Shown here in pieces: positions 1 to 8,959 of a stretch of 26,768 nucleotides of DNA (the first letter of the stretch is position 1; every line of letters starts with the position of its first letter). Source of the stretch: Pelagilacustribacter hypolimneticus (GTDB taxonomy: Bacteria > Pseudomonadota > Alphaproteobacteria > Pelagibacterales > Pelagibacteraceae); assembly GCA_965235125.1 (NCBI GenBank), contig CBDDXH010000008.1:1-26768 (forward strand), given 5' to 3'. The notes under the pieces were generated by a model. It searched no databases. It was not told where the DNA came from and saw only the letters and a list, made by a program, of their open reading frames with translations. The translations under genes and the position numbers were made by a program.

Positions 1-1
1 A

Positions 2-391
2 TTTTTTATTTTTTTTATTTCTACAGTCGCTGTTATCTTTATATTAAAGTCTCTAAACCAAAATATTTTATACTTCTCTTCACCAACTGAAATCAAAAAT
101 AGGGAGGATATTGTTCTAGAAAAAGCAATGCGCGTTGGAGGAATGGTAAAAAAAAATTCAATCATTATCAATAAAAATAATATTCAATTTATTATCACCG
201 ATTTTCAAAATGAAATCTTAATTAGTTACTCTGGTACAGTGCCTAATTTATTTGCCGAGGGTAAAGGTGTTGTAGCTGAGGGCAAGCTTAAAGATAAACA
301 ATTTTTTATAGCTAATAGAATATTAGCTAAACACGATGAAAAATATATGCCCCCTGAAATTAAAAAAATAATAGAAAATAATGCTAAGTAA
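2..391 (+). CDS. ccmE: Cytochrome c maturation heme chaperone CcmE, 5'-truncated by window edge
   Basis: CcmE is a periplasmic, membrane-anchored heme chaperone that binds heme covalently and passes it to the CcmF/H lyase. The frame is open from base 2, so the gene starts upstream. The visible N-terminal stretch is hydrophobic (the end of the membrane anchor) and leads into the OB-fold beta domain. The heme-binding histidine lies in the C-terminal motif LAKHDEKYMPPE, with the His codon at 332-334 and the Tyr of the canonical HxxxY motif four residues later. The ATG at 128 is internal and is not the start, because conserved family sequence continues upstream of it in frame. The last 11 nt overlap ccmF. 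Confidence 0.95.
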   Translation, partial: FFIFFISTVAVIFILKSLNQNILYFSSPTEIKNREDIVLEKAMRVGGMVKKNSIIINKNNIQFIITDFQNEILISYSGTVPNLFAEGKGVVAEGKLKDKQFFIANRILAKHDEKYMPPEIKKIIENNAK

Positions 392-2267
392 TATTGGGTC
401 AATTTTAGTTTTTTCTATTTTAGTTCTTAGCTTGCTTATAATTTACAAGTCTTACCTAGATATAGAAATTAACAATCAAACTTTAAATAAGAGCATTTAT
501 AGCTTAAGTTTATTTCAGATAACTTTTACTATTCTCAGCTTTTTCACATTAATTACAGGATTTATCTCTTCAGATTTTTCCATTGTTAATGTTTATGAAA
601 ATTCTCATACAGCCAAACCACTTTTTTATAAGATAGCAGGAACTTGGGGAAACCATGAAGGAAGCTTATTATTATGGATAAATATTTTAGTTTTATTTTC
701 TCACCTATTCTTAATATTTAATCACAAGCATGATAAAAAATTTAGATTATATACTTTAATTTTTCAAAACTTTTTAATTTTGGGATTTGTAATTTTTTTA
801 TTAATAAATTCTAATCCGTTTAGTTCAATCTATCCAGTGCCGTCAGAAGGATTAGGTTTAAATCCAATCTTACAAGATCCTGCATTAGCTATTCATCCCC
901 CGCTTTTGTATATAGGGTTTGTTGGGTGTTCGATTTATTTTTCAGCAGCGATAGCTTCAATACTTTCTAATTATAACGGTAAGCAATTTGCTTTATCAAT
1001 AAAATCTTGGGTTAAAATTTCATGGGTATTTCAAACACTTGGAATAACAGTTGGGTCTATCTGGGCATATTATGAATTAGGATGGGGAGGCTTTTGGTTT
1101 TGGGATCCGGTTGAAAATGCTTCTCTACTTCCTTGGTTTGCCATTACTGCTTTGATGCACACCGTTATTGTTCTAGAAAAAAGAAATATTTTGTATGAAT
1201 GGGCTATCATACTTTGTCTTTTGACTTTCATTTTAAGTGTGACGGGTACTTTTTTAGTCAGATCTGGAATTTTGAATTCCGTACATACCTTTGCGAGCGA
1301 TCCTTCAAGAGGGCTATTCATACTTGTCTTTTTATCTTTAATGATTTTTACTTCTTTAACCATTTATTTTAAAAAACGAAATAAAGAATTTTATAATTTT
1401 AATACTAATAGCAAAGAAATATTTATTTTAGCTAATAATTGGTTCATGGCCTTTTTCTTAGCAACTGTTTTAATTGGAACGCTTTATCCAATTTTTCTTG
1501 ATGTGTTAACTGGTGCAAAAGTTTCTGTTGGACCACCTTTTTATAATATCGTCATAATTCCTTTAGTGATTCCTGTTTTATTTTTAATGACGTTAGGTCC
1601 ACAATTTGGCTGGATAAATTCAAAAACAGAAAAACTATATAAAACTTTATATATTTTAGTTGGAGCAGTGATTATAAATTTATTTTTATTTTACTTTTTT
1701 AAAAATTACGGAATTTATTCAAATTTAATTTTAATTTCAGCTATTTTCTTAATTTTACACTCCTTTTTAGATGCAAAAAATTCAATAACCAATAAAAAAA
1801 AATTTCAATTTCCAAGAATTATTTCTCATTTGGGTTTTGGGATGCTTGTTTTTTTTATTGGAATTAATAATCAATATTCTATTGAAACAGATTTTAATTT
1901 AAAAGTAGGAGAGACTAAAAAATTGAATAATTATGAACTTGTTTTTGAAAATATAAAAATAGAAGAAAATAAAAATTATAAATCAATAATAGGTGATTTT
2001 AAAATCATTGAACTTAAAAAAAAGTATATTCAATATTTAAATCCTGAAATTAGAATTTATACCAATCCTGAAACTTTAACTTATGAAGCTTCTATAAAAT
2101 CAAAAATTAGTTCTGATTTATATTTGACCATGAGCAATGTATCTAGGTCCGATTTTTATAATATTAAATTTCAAGAAAAGCCATTTATGATTTGGATATG
2201 GGTTTCTGCTATAATGATTGCTCTTGGTGGTTTGATACAATTAATCATAAAAAAAAATGAAAATTAA
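381..2267 (+). CDS. ccmF: Cytochrome c heme lyase subunit CcmF
   Basis: CcmF is the large integral-membrane component that attaches heme to apocytochrome c on the periplasmic face. The product is 628 residues, the normal family size, with many membrane segments. The tryptophan-rich WWD signature lies at about residues 230-251 (GWGGFWFWDPVENASLLPW). The histidines that serve as heme ligands in the family are visible in HPP (His172), MHT (His260) and SVHTF (His302). NHEGS at about 91-95 is also typical. The C-terminal part (about 510-600) is a soluble periplasmic domain followed by a last membrane helix. The start overlaps ccmE by 11 nt and the end overlaps ccmG by 11 nt, which indicates one transcript with coupled translation. 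Confidence 0.97.
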   Translation: MLSNIGSILVFSILVLSLLIIYKSYLDIEINNQTLNKSIYSLSLFQITFTILSFFTLITGFISSDFSIVNVYENSHTAKPLFYKIAGTWGNHEGSLLLWINILVLFSHLFLIFNHKHDKKFRLYTLIFQNFLILGFVIFLLINSNPFSSIYPVPSEGLGLNPILQDPALAIHPPLLYIGFVGCSIYFSAAIASILSNYNGKQFALSIKSWVKISWVFQTLGITVGSIWAYYELGWGGFWFWDPVENASLLPWFAITALMHTVIVLEKRNILYEWAIILCLLTFILSVTGTFLVRSGILNSVHTFASDPSRGLFILVFLSLMIFTSLTIYFKKRNKEFYNFNTNSKEIFILANNWFMAFFLATVLIGTLYPIFLDVLTGAKVSVGPPFYNIVIIPLVIPVLFLMTLGPQFGWINSKTEKLYKTLYILVGAVIINLFLFYFFKNYGIYSNLILISAIFLILHSFLDAKNSITNKKKFQFPRIISHLGFGMLVFFIGINNQYSIETDFNLKVGETKKLNNYELVFENIKIEENKNYKSIIGDFKIIELKKKYIQYLNPEIRIYTNPETLTYEASIKSKISSDLYLTMSNVSRSDFYNIKFQEKPFMIWIWVSAIMIALGGLIQLIIKKNEN

Positions 2268-2778
2268 TTTTTTTAAAATTATTATTTTTAGTTTTATAAT
2301 ATTTTTTCTTTCTGTTTTTTGGTTTGGATTAAACAAAGATAATAATTATAGTACTAAAAATCTTATTGGAAAAAAAATAAGTAGTTTTCAACTTTCATCT
2401 ATTCATAATAATGATTTAGTTTCAGATGACATGTTAAAAAAAAATGAATTCACCTTAATTAATTTTTTTGCTTCATGGTGTGCCCCCTGTAGACTCGAAC
2501 ATCCATATTTGATGAAATTATCCAAACAAAATAAAAAAATTAATATTTTAGGTATAAATTTTAAAGATAAAAAAAATAATGCTTTAAGTTTTTTGAATGA
2601 GCTAGGTGACCCTTACAATTTTGTAGCTGAAGATTCAGAAGGTAAAGCTTCAATTTTTTTTGGTATTTACGGCATACCAGAATCAATATTAATTAATAAA
2701 GATTTAACTATAATAAAAAAAATTATAGGACCCATAGACCAAAATCAATTTCAAGAAATTCAAGACTTAATTAAATGA
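2257..2778 (+). CDS. ccmG: Periplasmic thiol:disulfide oxidoreductase CcmG (DsbE)
   Basis: CcmG is a thioredoxin-like protein that keeps the CXXCH thiols of apocytochrome c reduced for heme attachment. It has 173 residues. A single N-terminal membrane anchor spans about residues 6-24. The active site WCAPC has Cys75 and Cys78, and the cis-proline expected in thioredoxin folds is Pro141 in GIYGIPES. The C-A-P-C pair is usual for CcmG/ResA-type reductants. The gene overlaps ccmF by 11 nt and ccmH by 4 nt. The functional assignment rests on both the motif and the ccm context. Confidence 0.96.
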   Translation: MKINFFKIIIFSFIIFFLSVFWFGLNKDNNYSTKNLIGKKISSFQLSSIHNNDLVSDDMLKKNEFTLINFFASWCAPCRLEHPYLMKLSKQNKKINILGINFKDKKNNALSFLNELGDPYNFVAEDSEGKASIFFGIYGIPESILINKDLTIIKKIIGPIDQNQFQEIQDLIK

Positions 2779-3149
2779 TATTGAGAAAAATTATAATTAT
2801 TTATTTTTTTTTATTTTCTTCACTTCATACCAATGAAGTCAATCCAGAGTTAATTGAAATTTATAAAAATCTAAGATGTTTAATTTGCCAAGGACAATCT
2901 ATAGCTGACTCAAATTCGGATTTTGCATCAACGCTTAAATTAGTTGTTCAAGATCAAATTAAAGCAGGCAAAACAAAAGAAGAAATCTATGATTTTTTAA
3001 TTAGTAAATATGGAGAGTGGATTGTGTACCAGCCCACTTTAAGTAAAAATAATTTTTTGCTTTGGTTTTTGCCTTATTTAATTTTAGTAATAGGCGGTCT
3101 AGTAATTTTTTTTATAATACGAAAAAGCAAGCATAATAAGACCAATTGA
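2775..3149 (+). CDS. ccmH: Cytochrome c maturation protein CcmH (short form)
   Basis: CcmH is a membrane-anchored thiol protein that resolves mixed disulfides with apocytochrome c together with CcmG and CcmF. The 124-residue product has a probable signal peptide (about 1-19), the family motif LRCLICQGQS with Cys35 and Cys38 (most members read LRCPVC), the following IADSNSDFA segment, and one C-terminal membrane helix (about 95-116). This is the short form, without the fused CcmI/TPR domain found in E. coli CcmH; no ccmI follows. The 4-nt ATGA overlap with ccmG supports co-translation. A 40-nt T-rich gap without a hairpin separates it from the next gene. Confidence 0.95.
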   Translation: MILRKIIIIYFFLFSSLHTNEVNPELIEIYKNLRCLICQGQSIADSNSDFASTLKLVVQDQIKAGKTKEEIYDFLISKYGEWIVYQPTLSKNNFLLWFLPYLILVIGGLVIFFIIRKSKHNKTN

Positions 3150-3189
3150 AATGTGTACTTTTTTTAATTAACGTTGTATTTTTTATCAA

Positions 3190-3816
3190 ATGAAAAAATT
3201 AATTATATTACTTTTTGCGATTATATTTTTGACAAATTCGCATTTATTATCGGCGGAAAAAGAGAAATTTTTTAAACCTTGGGGTTCAAATAAAAATTCT
3301 AAAAATGATAATTCAAAAGCAACCCAGAAAGGTGATATCTTTAAGCAAAAAACTTTTGATAATAATAAAACAGATAATATCTTAGTTTATACAGGCATTT
3401 TCGATCACAAAGATGAAAAAGCACCTGGAAAAAAAGAAAATCACAAAACCTCTTTAGTTGGAATAGAACACAAGAATGTAGATTTATTTAGAGACACTTG
3501 GATAGGGAGGTTTTCACCAACCACAGGAGCATTCGTTACAGGCAAAAGTTCTGCTTATTTATATACAGGTGTTGAAGCTGACTATAATTTAGGCCCAATA
3601 AAAATATCACCTAGTTTTGCACCTGGGTATTATGAGGCGGGTGATGGTAAAAATTTAGGAAGTGCACTTGAATTTAAATCAGAAATAAAAATTGGGATAG
3701 ATTTATTTAAAAATTCTAATCTTGGATACAGTTATAGCCACATTTCAAATAATGATTGGGGAGACAGAAACCCAGGTGCCGACAATCAATCGATAACTTT
3801 TTCTAAAAAGTTTTAA
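3190..3816 (+). CDS. PagL-like lipid A 3-O-deacylase / acyloxyacyl hydrolase family outer membrane protein
   Basis: The product has 208 residues with an N-terminal signal peptide (about 1-21, ending LLSA|EKE), a Lys/Asn-rich linker (about 23-60) and a C-terminal region of alternating beta strands ending in aromatic Phe, as outer-membrane barrels do. Near the end SHISNNDWGDRNPGAD carries the PagL-type motif: His184, Ser186 and Asn187, then Asn194 and an acidic residue at the +4 position. In characterised PagL that acidic residue is Glu; here it is Asp198. Family members remove an ester-linked acyl chain from lipid A. The reaction is inferred from the motif, and the Asp substitution leaves activity uncertain. 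The gene lies 40 nt after ccmH and 6 nt before the hydroxyacid dehydrogenase, with no evident functional link to either. Confidence 0.72.
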   Translation: MKKLIILLFAIIFLTNSHLLSAEKEKFFKPWGSNKNSKNDNSKATQKGDIFKQKTFDNNKTDNILVYTGIFDHKDEKAPGKKENHKTSLVGIEHKNVDLFRDTWIGRFSPTTGAFVTGKSSAYLYTGVEADYNLGPIKISPSFAPGYYEAGDGKNLGSALEFKSEIKIGIDLFKNSNLGYSYSHISNNDWGDRNPGADNQSITFSKKF

Positions 3817-3822
3817 ATAGCA

Positions 3823-4971
3823 GTGTCACTTAGAGATTGCTATAATATCGAAGACTTTAAAAAATTAGCTAAAAAAAATTTACCAGCTCCAATTTTTCAT
3901 TACATAGATGGTGGAGCTGATGATGAAACAACTCTTAGAAGAAATACAGATTCTTTCTCCAAGTGTGATTTAATTCCTAATATTTTAGCAAATGTAGGAG
4001 AACCGGATCTCTCCGTTAATGTGTTTGGACACAAAATTGATATACCTTTATTTTTGTCTCCCACAGCAATGCAAAGACTTTATCATCACGATGGAGATAA
4101 AGCGTCTGCAAGAGCAGCAGAAAAATTTGGAACATTTTATAGTATGTCTACTATGGCAACTTCATCAATCGAAGAGATTGCGAACATCTCAAGTGGACCA
4201 AAATTATTTCAACTTTATATTCATAAAAATCAATCGCTTACAGATAATTTAATCGATAGATGTAAAAATGCTGGTTTTAAGGGCTTATGTCTAACGGTAG
4301 ATACAGTTGTTGCAGGCAATAGAGAAAGAGATCATAGAACTGGATTTACAACACCACCAAGACTTACTTTGAAAAGTTTAATAAGTTTTGCTGCGCATCC
4401 GAAATGGACTTTTAATTATTTAACTCATGAAAAATTTAAATTAGCAAATGTTGCTCATTTTACTAAAGATGGTTCAAGCATAGCAAAAGGTGTAATGGAA
4501 TATATCAACGAGCAATACGATCCAGCCATGAGCTGGAAGGATGCAGAGTATTGTATCAAGCGTTGGAAAGGTCCTTTTGCAATAAAAGGATTAATGTCAG
4601 TTGAGGATGCTAAGAAGGCAGTTGATATAGGAGCATCTGCTATCATGCTCTCAAATCATGGTGGCAGACAATTAGACGGATCAAGATCGCCTTTCGATCA
4701 ACTTCCTGCAATTGTTGATGCTGTCGGTGGAAAAATAGAAATCATCGTTGACGGTGGAATTAGAAGGGGAACTCATGTTTTAAAAGCTCTAGCACTAGGA
4801 GCAACAGCTTGCAGTTTCGGTAAAGGTTTTTTATTTGCGTTAAGTGCAGGAGGACAAGAAGGGGTAGAGTTAGTTCTTCAAAGAATGAAAGATGAAATTA
4901 GAAGAGACATGATTTTAATGGGCTGTAAAAGTATTAAAGAACTTAATCCTAGCAAAATTGCCTTTAGATAA
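3823..4971 (+). CDS. lldD: FMN-dependent (S)-2-hydroxyacid dehydrogenase (L-lactate dehydrogenase/glycolate oxidase family)
   Basis: This enzyme of the LldD/glycolate oxidase/mandelate dehydrogenase family oxidises L-2-hydroxy acids to 2-oxo acids using FMN, normally at the inner face of the membrane. The 382-residue TIM barrel shows the family residues: Tyr27 in FHYIDGGADDE, Tyr132 in FQLYIH, Asp160 in LTVD, Lys255 in AIKG, and the catalytic base His279 with Arg282 in SNHGGRQLDG. The C-terminal FMN phosphate-binding part is DGGIRRG...GATACSFGKGF. The start is GTG at 3823; conserved family sequence begins within a few residues and no ATG fits. lldD is the most likely symbol, but substrate specificity (lactate, glycolate or other) cannot be read from sequence alone. 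It lies upstream of glcDEF and the TRAP genes, which suits hydroxy-acid use. Confidence 0.88.
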   Translation: MSLRDCYNIEDFKKLAKKNLPAPIFHYIDGGADDETTLRRNTDSFSKCDLIPNILANVGEPDLSVNVFGHKIDIPLFLSPTAMQRLYHHDGDKASARAAEKFGTFYSMSTMATSSIEEIANISSGPKLFQLYIHKNQSLTDNLIDRCKNAGFKGLCLTVDTVVAGNRERDHRTGFTTPPRLTLKSLISFAAHPKWTFNYLTHEKFKLANVAHFTKDGSSIAKGVMEYINEQYDPAMSWKDAEYCIKRWKGPFAIKGLMSVEDAKKAVDIGASAIMLSNHGGRQLDGSRSPFDQLPAIVDAVGGKIEIIVDGGIRRGTHVLKALALGATACSFGKGFLFALSAGGQEGVELVLQRMKDEIRRDMILMGCKSIKELNPSKIAFR

Positions 4972-5037
4972 TATAGATAGTTCTAATATTTTTATTTAAA
5001 TAATTTTAAACTCTGTTAGTTTCATGAAATAAAAAAA

Positions 5038-6201
5038 ATGCAATTATCAAAAAACTTAGAAAGATTAGGTACAGAGTCAGCATTCAGCGTGTTAGCTGAA
5101 GCTAAAAAACTTGAAGCCCAAGGAAAAGAAATGATTCACCTTGGATTAGGTCAGCCTGATTTTAAAACCCCTCAACACATAGTAGACGCTGCTAAGAAAG
5201 CATTAGACGATGGACATCATGGATATGTTTTATCAAATGGTATTTTAGAGTGCAGGCAAGCTGTTACTAGAAAAATTAAAAAACTTTACAATAAAGTTGT
5301 TGATCCAGAGAGAGTTTTAATTATGCCTGGAGGAAAACCTACTATGTTTTTTGCTATCTCAATTTTTGGAGAGCCGGGCGCTGAAATTATTCATCCTACT
5401 CCAGGATTTCCGATTTATGAGTCGATGATCAATTATTCAGGGGCAAAAGCCGTTCCTTATGATCTTACAAAAGATAAAGATTTAAAATTTGATCCAGAAA
5501 AAATTTTATCTTTAATTACAGATAAAACTAGAATGTTAGTACTTATTAATCCCAATAATCCAACAGGAAGTTTTGTAGAAAAACCAGCTATAGACTTTTT
5601 AGCTGAAGGTCTTAAGAAACATCCCCATGTTGTAATACTTAGTGATGAAATTTATAGTAGACAAATTTATGACGGTAAAGAAATGCCAACGTTTTTTAAT
5701 TATCCTGATTTGCAAGATAGGTTAATTGTTCTAGATGGTTGGAGCAAAGCTTACTCAATGACTGGATGGAGAATGGGTTGGAGTGTTTGGCCAGAAAAAT
5801 TAGTACCGCATGTAAATAGATTAATTATTAATAGCGTGTCCTGCGTAAATGCACCTTCTCAGTTTGCTGGAATAGCTGCCTTGGACGGACCAGATGATCA
5901 AATTTTTGAAATGATGAAAAAATTTGATGAAAGAAGAAAATTAATTCATAAAGGTCTAAACGATCTACCTGGTGTTGAATGTAGCATGCCGGGAGGAGCT
6001 TTTTATGCTTATCCTAAAGTAATAGGAACGGGAATGAACGGATCTGAGTTTGCGAAAAAATGCATGCATGAAGCAGGTGTAGCAATCGTTCCAGGAACAG
6101 CTTTTGGTAAAACTTCAGTTGATTATGTTAGGTTTAGTTTTGCTGCTTCTAAAGAGAATATTCAAAAAGCTTTAGAAAAAATTAAAAAAATGCTTGGATA
6201 A
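5038..6201 (+). CDS. Class I PLP-dependent aminotransferase (aspartate aminotransferase-like)
   Basis: The product has 387 residues of fold-type I. The PLP lysine is Lys237 in GWSKAYSMTGWRMGW, with Arg245 for the cofactor phosphate. NPNNPTG (Asn174), DEIYS (Asp203, Tyr206) and the substrate carboxylate-binding Arg365 in VDYVRFSF are all present. The family includes aspartate, alanine, aromatic and prephenate aminotransferases; the exact substrate is not determined here. Its position between a hydroxyacid dehydrogenase and glycolate oxidase suggests amination of the 2-oxo acid products (for example glyoxylate to glycine or pyruvate to alanine), which is inference. It is preceded by a 66-nt gap and followed by a 48-nt gap. 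Confidence 0.9.
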   Translation: MQLSKNLERLGTESAFSVLAEAKKLEAQGKEMIHLGLGQPDFKTPQHIVDAAKKALDDGHHGYVLSNGILECRQAVTRKIKKLYNKVVDPERVLIMPGGKPTMFFAISIFGEPGAEIIHPTPGFPIYESMINYSGAKAVPYDLTKDKDLKFDPEKILSLITDKTRMLVLINPNNPTGSFVEKPAIDFLAEGLKKHPHVVILSDEIYSRQIYDGKEMPTFFNYPDLQDRLIVLDGWSKAYSMTGWRMGWSVWPEKLVPHVNRLIINSVSCVNAPSQFAGIAALDGPDDQIFEMMKKFDERRKLIHKGLNDLPGVECSMPGGAFYAYPKVIGTGMNGSEFAKKCMHEAGVAIVPGTAFGKTSVDYVRFSFAASKENIQKALEKIKKMLG

Positions 6202-6249
6202 CTATCTTTGCCTTTTGACCAAACAGCTTAAAAATTATAGACTTATTAT

Positions 6250-7746
6250 ATGACAAGTCTTCAAATGCCTAAAGTTGATCAGTTAATTTTATCAAGTAAA
6301 GATAAAATTATTGCCGATTTAAGCAGAATACTTAACATCGACAATATCCTTTCTCATGAAGACGAAATAAGACCTTATGAAACTGATGCATTAGCTGCAT
6401 ACAAGCAGGCACCGCTTCTTGTAGTTCTGCCAGAAACCGTAGAACAGGTAAGCCAAATATTAAATTATTGTAACGAAAATAAAATTAAAGTTGTGCCTCG
6501 TGGAGCAGGAACAGGCCTTTCAGGAGGGGCATTACCTTTAGCTGATTGTGTTTTATTAAGTATGGGAAAATTTAATAAGATACTTGAAATTGATTACAAA
6601 AATAAATGTGTTGTGGCACAACCTTGTGTAACTAATTTAGCCATTACGCATGCCGTACAAGATCAAAAATTTTATTATGCTCCAGATCCATCAAGTCAAC
6701 TAGCTTGTTCGATTGGTGGTAACGTTGCTGAAAATTCTGGCGGAGTTCATTCTTTAAAGTATGGTGCGACTACAAATAATTTATTAGGAATCCAAGTTGT
6801 TTTAATGGATGGAACGGTAACAAGATTTGGAGGAAAAACATTAGACTCCGAAGGCTACGATCTACTTGGATTAATGACTGGTTCTGAAGGTTTGCTTGGA
6901 GTAATTACAGAAGTAACGGTTAAAATTTTAAAAAATCCTGAAGTTGCAAAAGCTGCACTGATTGGTTTTTCTTCAATTGAAGATGCAGGAAAATGTGTAA
7001 CTGAAATTATTGCAAAAGGAATAATTCCTGCTGGCATGGAAATTATGGATAAAGCTTTGACAAAAGCAACTAATGATTATTCCAAAGCCGGTTACCCTGT
7101 CGATGCAGAAGCTACGATGATTGTTGAGTTGGACGGCACAGATTCTGAAGTTTTAGAATTAATTAAAAGAGTAGAAGAAATTGCAAAAAAAAACAAATGT
7201 TCGAGTATAAAAATTAGTAAGTCAAACGAAGAAAGATTAAAATTTTGGATGGGTAGAAAAGCTGCTTTTCCAGCTTGTGGTGATTTAGCACCAGATTATA
7301 TGTGCATGGATGGATCTATACCTAGAGGAAAACTAGCAGAAGTTTTAAAAGAAATTCAAAATCTTTCAATTAAATATAATTTACCTGTCGCAAATGCTTT
7401 TCATGCTGGCGATGGAAATCTACACCCACTTATTATGTTTAATGCAAATGATCCAGAACAATTAAGAAAAACCGAAGAATTTGGTGCAGAGATATTAAAG
7501 TATTGTGTTAAAGTTGGTGGAGCCTTAACAGGAGAACACGGAGTTGGCATAGAAAAAAGAGAATTAATGTGTGAAGCATTTAATGATACGGACATTAAAC
7601 AACAACTCAATATTAAAATTGCTCTTGATCCAAACTCTTTACTTAACCCTGGCAAAGTTTATCCAATCTTAAGAAAATGCGCTGAGGAAGGAAGAGTACA
7701 TGTTCATGGAGGAAAAACAAGATTTCCAGACATCCCAAGATTTTAG
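6250..7746 (+). CDS. glcD: Glycolate oxidase FAD subunit GlcD
   Basis: GlcD is the catalytic flavoprotein of the glycolate/D-2-hydroxyacid dehydrogenase complex, which oxidises glycolate to glyoxylate and passes electrons to the respiratory chain via GlcF. The product is 498 residues. The FAD-binding PCMH domain has PRGAGTGLSGGA at residues 83-94 and GGNVAENSGG at about 157-165. The C-terminal FAD-oxidase domain has HAGDGNLHP (His385, His392) and GEHGVGIEKR (428-437), both canonical. The last residues HVHGGKTRFPDIPRF match the conserved GlcD tail, so the stop at 7746 is right although it overlaps glcE by 47 nt. D-lactate or D-glycerate are alternative substrates in this family. Confidence 0.94.
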   Translation: MTSLQMPKVDQLILSSKDKIIADLSRILNIDNILSHEDEIRPYETDALAAYKQAPLLVVLPETVEQVSQILNYCNENKIKVVPRGAGTGLSGGALPLADCVLLSMGKFNKILEIDYKNKCVVAQPCVTNLAITHAVQDQKFYYAPDPSSQLACSIGGNVAENSGGVHSLKYGATTNNLLGIQVVLMDGTVTRFGGKTLDSEGYDLLGLMTGSEGLLGVITEVTVKILKNPEVAKAALIGFSSIEDAGKCVTEIIAKGIIPAGMEIMDKALTKATNDYSKAGYPVDAEATMIVELDGTDSEVLELIKRVEEIAKKNKCSSIKISKSNEERLKFWMGRKAAFPACGDLAPDYMCMDGSIPRGKLAEVLKEIQNLSIKYNLPVANAFHAGDGNLHPLIMFNANDPEQLRKTEEFGAEILKYCVKVGGALTGEHGVGIEKRELMCEAFNDTDIKQQLNIKIALDPNSLLNPGKVYPILRKCAEEGRVHVHGGKTRFPDIPRF

Positions 7747-8959
7747 TGCATCAATACTAAAACCAAATACCGAAGAAGCAATAGCCGATTCAATTAGATA
7801 TTGTTTTAAAAAAAATATTCCACTTGAGATTAATGGTTTAGGTTCAAAAAAAAATATTGGTAAAAATTTTCAGTCACAAAAAACTTTAGATCTTTCTAAT
7901 TATTCTGGAATTATTAAATATGAACCAGAAGAATTGTACATAAAAGTAAAATCTGGAACACCTATTAAAACAATTAAAGAGGAACTAGAAAAAAAAAATC
8001 AACAACTTGCTTTTGAGCCTATAGATTTTGGTTATCTTTTCGAGGGCAAAAGTAATGAGGGAACAATTGGAGGTGTACTTTCTTGTAATTTTTCTGGTTC
8101 AAGAAGATTCAAAGTTGGTAGTGCCCGAGATCACATTTTAGGATTTAAAGGCGTAAATGGAAAAGGTGAAATAATAAAATCAGGCGGAACAGTTGTAAAA
8201 AATGTTACAGGCTATGATTTAAGTAAAATTATAACGGGTTCTTTTGGCACCTTGAGTGTTTTTACAGAAATATCAGTTAAGGTTTTGCCAAAAGCTGATT
8301 TGACAAAAACTCTAATTATAGAAAATCCTCATTTAAAAAAAGGTCTAGAATATTTAAATACTGCTTTAGGATCATCCACCGATCCATCGGGAGGAGTGTT
8401 CTATCCAGAGTATTTTCGTAATCAATTTATATTTAATGATTTAACAACAGAAGGCCCTATTACAGCAATAAGAATAGAAGGTTCAAAATTATCTGTAGAT
8501 GAAAGAATTAACAAATTAATAAAAGAATTAAATGTGGGCAGTAAAGAAGTTTCAATTTTAGATTCTTCCCAGTCGAATATTTTTTGGGAGAATACAAGGT
8601 GCTTAAAAGTGTTTACAAACTTAAAAAGCAATCTACTCAGAGTCATTGCTCCCGCGAGCGAAGTATTTGAATTAATGAATAAGCTTAAATCTTATAATGT
8701 TAGGTATTGTATAGATTGGGGAGGAAGTTTAATTTGGCTACAGATAGATCAATTAAATTCAAATTCCTTGAAAGAAATTAGATCTTTGGTAAAAAATTTA
8801 GGAGGTTATTTGACAATTATTAAAGTAGAAGAAAGTTTGAAGCCTTTAATTGATATTTTTACGATAGATGAAGTTAAATATAAGATATCTGAAAAAATTA
8901 AGAAAAGCTTCGATCCTAAAAGAATTTTAAATCCAGGAAAAATGTATACAGGAATTTAA
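7700..8959 (+). CDS. glcE: Glycolate oxidase FAD-binding subunit GlcE
   Basis: GlcE is the second flavoprotein-type subunit, homologous to the FAD domain of GlcD. It has 419 residues: GLGSKKNIG near residue 50 is a shortened version of the P-loop, followed by TIGGVLSCNFSGSRR and TVVKNVTGYDLSKIITGSFGTL at about 120-190, and the family C-terminus FDPKRILNPGKMY. The ATG at 7700 is preceded at 6 nt by an A/G-rich ribosome-binding sequence (AAGGAAG, 7687-7693) that lies inside glcD. An ATG at 7706 is possible, and no other ATG precedes conserved sequence. The gene ends in TAATG, so its stop overlaps the glcF start by one base. Confidence 0.92.
   Translation: MFMEEKQDFQTSQDFSASILKPNTEEAIADSIRYCFKKNIPLEINGLGSKKNIGKNFQSQKTLDLSNYSGIIKYEPEELYIKVKSGTPIKTIKEELEKKNQQLAFEPIDFGYLFEGKSNEGTIGGVLSCNFSGSRRFKVGSARDHILGFKGVNGKGEIIKSGGTVVKNVTGYDLSKIITGSFGTLSVFTEISVKVLPKADLTKTLIIENPHLKKGLEYLNTALGSSTDPSGGVFYPEYFRNQFIFNDLTTEGPITAIRIEGSKLSVDERINKLIKELNVGSKEVSILDSSQSNIFWENTRCLKVFTNLKSNLLRVIAPASEVFELMNKLKSYNVRYCIDWGGSLIWLQIDQLNSNSLKEIRSLVKNLGGYLTIIKVEESLKPLIDIFTIDEVKYKISEKIKKSFDPKRILNPGKMYTGI

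Noticed and set aside
4019..4252. 77-codon plus-strand frame inside the FMN hydroxyacid dehydrogenase gene
   Set aside because: It is an out-of-frame shadow of a strongly conserved gene with no independent signals.
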